A stretch of 20,461 nt of DNA, taken from positions 1 to 20,461 of IMG/VR virus record IMGVR_UViG_3300018420_000156. One strand, written 5' to 3'. The position numbers and the translations under genes were made by a program. Positions 13,858-20,461 of the stretch are shown here, piece after piece. This DNA comes from a virus. Numbering within the stretch: the first letter of the stretch is position 1; every line of letters begins with the position of its first letter. The notes under the pieces were generated by a model. That model did not search any database. It had not been told where the DNA came from and saw only the letters and a program-made list of their open reading frames with translations.

Positions 13858-16800
13858 AGAATCTAGCAGAGGAAGAAGGGGTATGTGCAACTGCTCTTTG
13901 CATTTTCACATCTATGTTGTGTAAAACAACAGATGTTTCGTTTGCTGTATCATTTCCTGTGTTTGGCTTTCTAGTTATTGTTATCTTAATATTATTACCA
14001 ATAGTATCTAAACCTTTTAGTGGAGTAGTAGGTACTAAAGTGATTGTTTGTTTGTCTAGTCCTCTTCTTACATTTACAGTAGTGTCAATGATTTGTCCTG
14101 TCTCCACACATTCTGTACTTACATAAAATACTGCATAATCTGTAATTGACAAGAACTCACTATGGCTTACGCAAGCAGTTACTTTTATCCTATTACTTAA
14201 CACATCTTCGGGTACTACAAAGGATGTTTCTACCGATACTTCTTGGCTTGTTATAGAAGATGTTTCTTCTCCTTGTAATCCTTTACCCGCAAAAATATAA
14301 CCTTCTGATGTCAAGGATGCTGTACCACTTATCGGTGTTATGTCAACACTCATACCCTCTATACCTCTCATAGAAGAAGGAGTAGAAGGTACAGGGGTTT
14401 GACCTAAAATACTAAACTTAGAATCTCCCGATAACATATCATTTTGTAGATTCATTCTGTTATTATTACTTAATGATGGACTTCTTTTACCTCTAGAAAA
14501 TGTTGCGGTTGCTTCTTGGTTGCCGTCGTCTCTAGCACCCGTTGTTTTTTGGTTATCATCATCTAAATCTACATTAGGTGGGTTACTAGGTATAGGCACA
14601 TAACCACCTTGTTCATAAACTCCCGATGAAATACCACTAGACGAACCTTGTGTTTGTGAACTACCTAGTTGTATGTTTTGTGTTACTTCGGGGAATATTA
14701 ATGACATTAAACCTTCGGCAGCAACGGATTCATCTCTTTCTAATGATAAGTTAACACTTTCAGTTTTTCCCGCTTGTACACTCCAATTTATTCTTTGTAT
14801 TACTAGATTTTCAGAAGTAAGACCTAAACCTGCATCAGTCAATGTAACATAGGTAGCGGGGTTGTAAGAAACATCTCTAGTTATCAAAACCTTGGGTGCA
14901 TACCATTCTGCTCTAGTAGTCTTAAATCCACCACCCATTTCGCTGTATTCTCTCATACCTAGAGGGAATATTGTGTTAGTGTTTGTTGCTACCTGCGCTA
15001 AGATATTAGCGTGTGTTGGGTCGCCACATCTATGACGCAGTAAAGCCCTACAATATTCTGCGTTAAAACTAACTACCATGTTACCTACGCTTGTATCGCT
15101 ATATGTCGAAGGTAAAGCCAACTCATAAAAACCACTATGTTTTACATTTACGCTTGCTGCGCTTTGGCTTGTCGCTGTTCTAGTTTCACCGGAAAAAGAA
15201 TAATCTGCTACGTGTATAGTAAACTCAGCGTTGTCTATATCTGTTCCCGATTGACCGCTTTTCAAATCTACCCATATACGCATAGGATGTGAATGATTAT
15301 CGCTAACAAGTGGTGTGTTGTTAGGTATATGCACTATCTGTACAGCATTAGATACTGAACCACTACCATACCAATAATAATTATCATCCCAAGAAATATC
15401 GCCACTTGTTGTAGCATCTTTACTTACACCATATCTAGAATATAAGTTAGTAGATGTTTTCATATTACCATCTAATGCGTTTACCATACCGTTAAACAAC
15501 GCACCACCTGTACCTAATCTAGTCCAGTTACACACTTTAGTATAATCATCATCTGTGCCTTGTAAAGCCACGTAAGAATCTGCTATGTAACCGTATCTAC
15601 CTGTACCTATCATCTTATATTTTTCTCCCGACTCTAATATAGGCTCTACATTTACTTTTATAGGTGAGTTTTTGTATCTATTATATTGTTGCTTTGCTAT
15701 AATTTGCGCCTCAAAACTTTGTGTGATAGTAGGATATTCTAATATCTTCCATCTAGTAGTGTCTGTTAGATTTGTTGCCGGCCAATCAACAAAACTTTTA
15801 CCGTTATTGTAATATACTCTTACATTTGTAACTTGTGAAGTAGAGGCAGACTTGAAATTACTTATTTTCATATTACTTCTAGTCATACTTTTACCGCTAT
15901 TATATTTAGGTCTAAACTCTATTCTATTATCTCTACCTACTAGATAAGAAAAACTAGTATCTAGACTATTTTCTGTACCTATACCGGAGTTTGTTTCTAT
16001 ATTTTTAATAATAGAAAGTAGTGTTTTACCTTTACCATCTACTATTGAACCGTAACCATCGTTACTACTTGTAGAATTGTAAGTAGTCATTAGAGATGTT
16101 ATTGGTATATTGTTAATATCGTAAATTGATTTTACATTAGTTGGTGGCAACCAAGTGTCCATTATACAAGCATTCCATAATGTTCTAAACTTATCACTAT
16201 CCCAAAATGTACCACTATTCTTATTCTTTATTTCTCCCTCTACGTGCATCAATAAACGCAACATAAATTGACTATGTACAGTAGCGTGTACTTCATATGA
16301 TTCGGGGGTAGTTTCTGTTTCGTCTAGATTATAATTTGTTATAACTCCATAGTCATCCCAAGTTTGGCTAGTAGCCGAGTGTGCATCCCATATTGCTTGT
16401 TCTAGAGAAGTTAAATCTGTTTCTGCACTTGCACTTATACTATCTTCTTCTATCATAAATATTTTACCTAACTGTTTAGGTACTTCATATGTATCTCCTA
16501 TAACCCAATCCCCACTTACTTTCAACACAGTTTCGCTAACTACTTCAATAATATATTGTCTTGTGTACACACCACCTGTTATCTTCTTAATTAACATACC
16601 TTCCTTTAATCCGTCAGTTATATGGTCTGCACCGCTTGGTGCAGTTATTTGTGTACCTCCACCAACCAACGCTGCAACAGCACTTACGGCTGCCGGAGAA
16701 GTATAAGTCGCTTCTAATTTATTATGCCAAACAAAATAATATTCTTCTATATTTCTTTCATTGGCATTACTAGAAAACACAGTAATTAATTTACCAACGC

Positions 16801-19800
16801 CAGTATCGTCAAACTTAGTAGCGTCGTCAACAGGTATTCCTTTATCACCGTAAATAAATCCTTCACTTGCTATGGTAGCATCAGATATTAATCTATACTG
16901 TGCCGGATGTTCACCAGTAATATCTCCTGTTGTCTGATAAGTAGAAGTGGCTTCAGCCCAATAATTATCTATAAGGGCGGGGAAACCTTGTCTTGTTTGC
17001 ACATAATCGCCTAAGTCTGTACCTAGACCGGAAGCCTGTCCTGTTTTACCACCATTTGTATGTGTATTGAGATTAAAGAAAGGAGAAGAATCAATAAGCA
17101 TCAATGCACCTCCTTTATCTTCCCAATCATGATATGTAGATAAATCTTGTTCGCTACCTGTTGTTGTGTAGAAATAACCTTTTGAATCACTACCGCCTGT
17201 TATACTCATAGTAGCACTACTAAAATCGGTAGAAGTTACTAAGTAAGAACTTTGTGTATTTGTTATTGTGTGATAACCATCGTGAGAAGCAGTACCTACT
17301 AGGTAAACTAAATCACCGTTGGCAAAGCCTGTTATAGGAGTCGTGGCCGCATTTATTCTTAGTTTACCGCTACCATCGTTTTGTATAGGTGTAGAGGGAG
17401 AAAGATTTTTTGGGTCGCTGTAATTTACTGGCTTAGAAAAACCTTTTGTCGTTATAGGGTCAGAAGTAGTATCTATGTTCCATATATTTACGTCTTTATT
17501 TACCTCTAAAGTACCAAAGGTATCTACATTACCATCTGCGTCAAATTGGTCTGCATAATACATTTGTACTTCGTAATTATCCTCTAGGGGATATTGTAAA
17601 CCAAAACTAGTTTTTCTTTCTGAACCATCTGCGTCAGCCAAACCATTATTTCTCATGTCAGCCCAAAGCAACCATATATGTTTGTAATCATTACTTATAT
17701 TTTGGAACTTAATTTTGTGTCCCGAACCACTCATTGTAAAGTTTATGTATTTACAGCCCACTAAATAATATTTACTATTAGTATTTATTTTACCTTCATA
17801 AATAAACTTACCCTTAAAAGTATCTCCATACCATACTTCTGCTACCCCACTAGTGGGTGCGTTAGAATAAGCAGCACTACTTATTTCAATAGCCTTTGTA
17901 GATGAAGTAATAGATGTATCTACTATTGTTTGGTTGTCATAATTACTACCTACTTGTAATTCACCTATATTACCAAATTGATATTGAAACCACAATGATT
18001 TAGGTAAATCTCTCATCCATCGTGCGTGTATAGCCCTATATACTAAAGGTTCACCATTTGTTGTAACAAATTGATTAGTAACCCTACCAAAATCTTTAGA
18101 CCACTCAAACCTATCATTACTTGTTAATAAAGTATCTCCGTTTGCTGATACCTCAAACACAGAACTACCTGCATCTTTAGCACCGACAACACCAGTAACG
18201 CCTGTTAATATATTACTACTTTTACCTGTCCACGTAAACGTATCATTAGTGGTTGCACTATTAGCACTACCTATTTGTCCTGTACCACTAGTAGAAAAAT
18301 TACTTGCGTCGGCTAAAACTATTGTAGATGCTCCCGATGCTATTCCTATACTGGCCGTAGATTCAGCAGCATATACACCATGCTCTGCTAAAGAAGAAGG
18401 ATATTCAGTAAAGGTTTGCACTACCCAAACAGCAGTAGCAGTCCAAGTCCCACCAGTAGTAACAGTACTATTATAATTATTAAAATAACCTACTATTTTA
18501 TTTACGCTTTTTACTTTATGCCTACCTGTGTATGCAGCGTTAAGTGCAGAAGAATTATCCATAGCCTCTTGATTAATGTAAAAATAATCACCTACTTCTA
18601 AAGAAGGGTCGGCATTATAATATACATTCATATACCAAGGTCCATCGTGCGGTGTTAAATCGCTAAACTTTGGATGATTGCTATTGAATGCATCCCAAGA
18701 AGCCTTATTCGCAGCCATCAACAAGGGGTTTGATGAATCAAAACCTACCCAATTATCATAATCCGGCAAAGCACTTTGATGTTTTCCTATGTATATTATC
18801 TTTGCAGTTTCGGGAGAAAATGCTAAATCACCGGATGCAAAAGTTAACGTAGCACCACTAACTGCTGTTGGTGTTATGCCAGTAACATTATGATTAGTGC
18901 TTTTTATATCAACCGATGTTGATGTGGTAATAGTATGCGTACTACTATTAAGGTAAACTAAAGTATTACCTGATGTGTCTTTCTGAAATCCTATGATATT
19001 TATACCTTCATAATTATCTTCTATATCATTTGGACCATAAACTGGATTTTCGTTGTTATACATCTGTATAGGCAATCCTGAGTTTAGTTGTGTTCTTTGT
19101 GTTGATGTCTCTAGATAACTACTATCACTATCAAATCCAACATCACTACCTGTAAGTTTTAATTTAGTAGCACCTAGATTCATTATGTCTCTAAAACCTT
19201 GAGCGTCATACAACCAATAAGGAGTCTCAGATACATCGTCATTTAGTGCTTCCTGCCCTATTTCCCACAAAGGTACTTGTCTATCTAAGAATGATAAAGA
19301 GTCTTGCGCTGAAAAACTTAAAACTCTACTTCTTTGTTTTTGTGATATACTAAAATCACTTATTTCTCCCCTCCAAACTGGCCTGTCTATTCTAGAATTA
19401 ATGTCTGCAAAATACAATACATTCCAATCTAAAGGTGCAGTACTTGTAAATATATCACTTAAGTTTTCTACATAATCACTAGAGTTAGTTCCTGTTGAGC
19501 CACTTGCTCTTTTTGGGTCATCACTTATATCTACCTTAAAATTACTAATACCATTATTTGTTTTAGTCAAGTTGGCAGATAAAATCTGTACTTGTTCGCT
19601 AGTAGTTATGTCATCTGTAAGATACCTTACCATACCTACTCTATCTAGCATTAAATAAGATACATAACCAAAGTTACCATTAGATGATTCTTGACTGTTT
19701 ATAGTCATTTGCCAACCATACATATTTGACGGTGTAACTCCTGTACCACTAGCAAGAGAGCCGTTTAGTACAACTCTAGTACCATTAACATAAACATCGT

Positions 19801-20461
19801 ATTTACCTGTTGAGTATTTCATTACAAAATCAATATCCAACCAAGCATCATCGTTAGTATATGATTGTAAACTAGAGCCGTCATACAAAAGACCTTTAGT
19901 ATCGTATGCACTTATCGCTCCCGAAAAAGTATCGCTTAAGTCTAAAGTATAATCTATTTCCGGTGTACCGGAATGACCTGCATCAGATGTTAATAAGGTA
20001 GATGTCGGAGTAGGAAATCCTATCTCAAACTTTATACCTACTTCATCCCAATCATTAGAACCTACTGCAAAGAAACTTCTTACTGCTACTCTAGTAGTAA
20101 AAACGTCTCTATCTAATCTTGAGTTTAGTTTACCGTCATATATAATTGTAGGTACATCGGGAGAACTTGTGTTTGCTTTTCTAACTGTTTGTACACAAAG
20201 AAATGGTTTTTTTGCCGGAGAAGTAACTTCTGCAAATACTCTAGAGGGGGTAGTGCTTGTTGTTTGTAGTAATTTTTCTCCCATCCAAGAGCCTGTAAGA
20301 TGCGCTCTTTGTACAAAATCTCCTGTGGTAGAAATAAAACCTGCGTTTTCTGCCGCATAGTTTGTAGCGTCAAATCTTTTCATGTCTGCTCTACCAAATG
20401 TTGCGTCGTTTGCGCCAACAGAAACTAAGTAAGAACCGCTAGTATCGTGTCCATTTACAAA
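13844..20461 (-). CDS. Giant tail baseplate hub/adhesin-like protein, N-terminus outside window
   Basis: At least 2,205 residues. The frame is open to the window edge, so the ATG at 20383 (residue 1 in this numbering) is probably internal: upstream codons read GSYLVSVGANDATFGRAD without a stop. Order: a concanavalin/laminin-G-like domain (about 55-255, with WLDIDFVMKYSTGKYDVYVN); a hub segment (263-376) with PVWRGEISDFSISQKQRSR and LSFSAQDSLSFLDRQ, as in phage tail-hub (Gp37/gpD-like) proteins; about 1,050 residues of beta-rich insertion; the hub resumed (1427-1600, with GKTLLSIIKNIETNSG, IEFRPKYN, TNVRVYYNNGK) and again at 1855-1900; then a linker and a C-terminal beta domain. Likely a structural tail tip that recognises the host surface. 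Family assignment is from pattern only. Confidence 0.8.
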   Translation of the reverse strand, partial: FVNGHDTSGSYLVSVGANDATFGRADMKRFDATNYAAENAGFISTTGDFVQRAHLTGSWMGEKLLQTTSTTPSRVFAEVTSPAKKPFLCVQTVRKANTSSPDVPTIIYDGKLNSRLDRDVFTTRVAVRSFFAVGSNDWDEVGIKFEIGFPTPTSTLLTSDAGHSGTPEIDYTLDLSDTFSGAISAYDTKGLLYDGSSLQSYTNDDAWLDIDFVMKYSTGKYDVYVNGTRVVLNGSLASGTGVTPSNMYGWQMTINSQESSNGNFGYVSYLMLDRVGMVRYLTDDITTSEQVQILSANLTKTNNGISNFKVDISDDPKRASGSTGTNSSDYVENLSDIFTSTAPLDWNVLYFADINSRIDRPVWRGEISDFSISQKQRSRVLSFSAQDSLSFLDRQVPLWEIGQEALNDDVSETPYWLYDAQGFRDIMNLGATKLKLTGSDVGFDSDSSYLETSTQRTQLNSGLPIQMYNNENPVYGPNDIEDNYEGINIIGFQKDTSGNTLVYLNSSTHTITTSTSVDIKSTNHNVTGITPTAVSGATLTFASGDLAFSPETAKIIYIGKHQSALPDYDNWVGFDSSNPLLMAANKASWDAFNSNHPKFSDLTPHDGPWYMNVYYNADPSLEVGDYFYINQEAMDNSSALNAAYTGRHKVKSVNKIVGYFNNYNSTVTTGGTWTATAVWVVQTFTEYPSSLAEHGVYAAESTASIGIASGASTIVLADASNFSTSGTGQIGSANSATTNDTFTWTGKSSNILTGVTGVVGAKDAGSSVFEVSANGDTLLTSNDRFEWSKDFGRVTNQFVTTNGEPLVYRAIHARWMRDLPKSLWFQYQFGNIGELQVGSNYDNQTIVDTSITSSTKAIEISSAAYSNAPTSGVAEVWYGDTFKGKFIYEGKINTNSKYYLVGCKYINFTMSGSGHKIKFQNISNDYKHIWLLWADMRNNGLADADGSERKTSFGLQYPLEDNYEVQMYYADQFDADGNVDTFGTLEVNKDVNIWNIDTTSDPITTKGFSKPVNYSDPKNLSPSTPIQNDGSGKLRINAATTPITGFANGDLVYLVGTASHDGYHTITNTQSSYLVTSTDFSSATMSITGGSDSKGYFYTTTGSEQDLSTYHDWEDKGGALMLIDSSPFFNLNTHTNGGKTGQASGLGTDLGDYVQTRQGFPALIDNYWAEATSTYQTTGDITGEHPAQYRLISDATIASEGFIYGDKGIPVDDATKFDDTGVGKLITVFSSNANERNIEEYYFVWHNKLEATYTSPAAVSAVAALVGGGTQITAPSGADHITDGLKEGMLIKKITGGVYTRQYIIEVVSETVLKVSGDWVIGDTYEVPKQLGKIFMIEEDSISASAETDLTSLEQAIWDAHSATSQTWDDYGVITNYNLDETETTPESYEVHATVHSQFMLRLLMHVEGEIKNKNSGTFWDSDKFRTLWNACIMDTWLPPTNVKSIYDINNIPITSLMTTYNSTSSNDGYGSIVDGKGKTLLSIIKNIETNSGIGTENSLDTSFSYLVGRDNRIEFRPKYNSGKSMTRSNMKISNFKSASTSQVTNVRVYYNNGKSFVDWPATNLTDTTRWKILEYPTITQSFEAQIIAKQQYNRYKNSPIKVNVEPILESGEKYKMIGTGRYGYIADSYVALQGTDDDYTKVCNWTRLGTGGALFNGMVNALDGNMKTSTNLYSRYGVSKDATTSGDISWDDNYYWYGSGSVSNAVQIVHIPNNTPLVSDNHSHPMRIWVDLKSGQSGTDIDNAEFTIHVADYSFSGETRTATSQSAASVNVKHSGFYELALPSTYSDTSVGNMVVSFNAEYCRALLRHRCGDPTHANILAQVATNTNTIFPLGMREYSEMGGGFKTTRAEWYAPKVLITRDVSYNPATYVTLTDAGLGLTSENLVIQRINWSVQAGKTESVNLSLERDESVAAEGLMSLIFPEVTQNIQLGSSQTQGSSSGISSGVYEQGGYVPIPSNPPNVDLDDDNQKTTGARDDGNQEATATFSRGKRSPSLSNNNRMNLQNDMLSGDSKFSILGQTPVPSTPSSMRGIEGMSVDITPISGTASLTSEGYIFAGKGLQGEETSSITSQEVSVETSFVVPEDVLSNRIKVTACVSHSEFLSITDYAVFYVSTECVETGQIIDTTVNVRRGLDKQTITLVPTTPLKGLDTIGNNIKITITRKPNTGNDTANETSVVLHNIDVKMQRAVAHTPSSSARFSTLS

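Noticed and set aside
13914-14126. Membrane-like ORF on the plus strand inside the tail gene
   Set aside because: Hydrophobic translation arises from reading the antisense of a beta-rich coding region. No ribosome-binding sequence or promoter was seen, and the minus-strand frame is clearly the real one.
16000-19300. Frameshift or assembly chimera in the giant gene
   Set aside because: The unusually long beta-rich insertion raised the possibility of joined genes, but the frame is uninterrupted, base composition looks even, and hub-like sequence resumes in frame on both sides.
1-20461. tRNA, rRNA, CRISPR array, insertion sequence or attachment site
   Set aside because: I saw no cloverleaf-type sequence with TTCRANNC box, no regularly spaced direct repeats, no transposase motifs and no flanking inverted repeats. 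Coding sequence fills nearly all of the window.

Overview
The window looks like a segment of a tailed (head-tail) virus of a marine archaeon. It is AT-rich and densely packed. From about 300 to 13857 all genes lie on the plus strand, and they include a nearly complete archaeal/eukaryotic-type DNA replication and repair kit: an RFC-small-subunit-like clamp loader, a probable OB-fold ssDNA-binding protein, a RecA/Sak4-like ATPase, a PCNA-like clamp, a family B DNA polymerase, a Cas4/RecB-like nuclease, a PriS-PriL-type primase in one chain, and an XPF/Hef-like nuclease. A GroES/GroEL (group I) chaperonin pair sits among them. The minus strand from 13844 to the window edge is one enormous tail gene. 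Its N-terminus is outside the window, and it carries baseplate-hub-like and lectin-like modules. Gene content and TATA-type promoters are consistent with magroviruses (tailed viruses linked to Marine Group II Euryarchaeota) or relatives. This host assignment is inference from gene content, not a database match.

Layout. 1-1467: the end of an unknown gene, two unknown genes and a one-pass membrane protein. 1495-2266: a winged-helix/zinc protein and an acidic unknown protein. 2300-3178: clamp loader. 3219-6229: OB-fold protein, GroES, GroEL. 6254-10656: Sak4-like ATPase, PCNA-like clamp, HTH protein, zinc mini-protein, PolB. 10691-13857: zinc protein, Cas4-like nuclease, zinc mini-protein, primase, zinc mini-protein, XPF-like nuclease. 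13844-20461 (minus): giant hub/tail protein, whose 3' end overlaps the XPF-like gene by 14 bases.

Transcription. A TTTATAA-type box recurs at unit boundaries. Four times (starts 1495, 2300, 6254, 10691) its first base is exactly 31 bases before the start codon, and at 3219 it is 47 bases before. A 17-base promoter sequence is identical at 2269 and 6223. This is the geometry of archaeal TATA promoters giving leaderless or near-leaderless mRNA for the first gene, with Shine-Dalgarno-led, overlapping genes downstream. It lets the plus strand be read as separate replication units.

Most notable features: the virus-encoded GroES/GroEL pair between ssDNA-binding and recombination genes; four small CxxC/CxxC proteins, each directly before a major replication enzyme (PolB, Cas4-like, primase, XPF-like); the single-chain primase with a four-cysteine PriL-like C-terminus; and the hub protein, split by an insertion of about 1,000 residues. 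No tRNA, rRNA, CRISPR array or insertion sequence was seen, and no intergenic gap exceeds about 50 bases.
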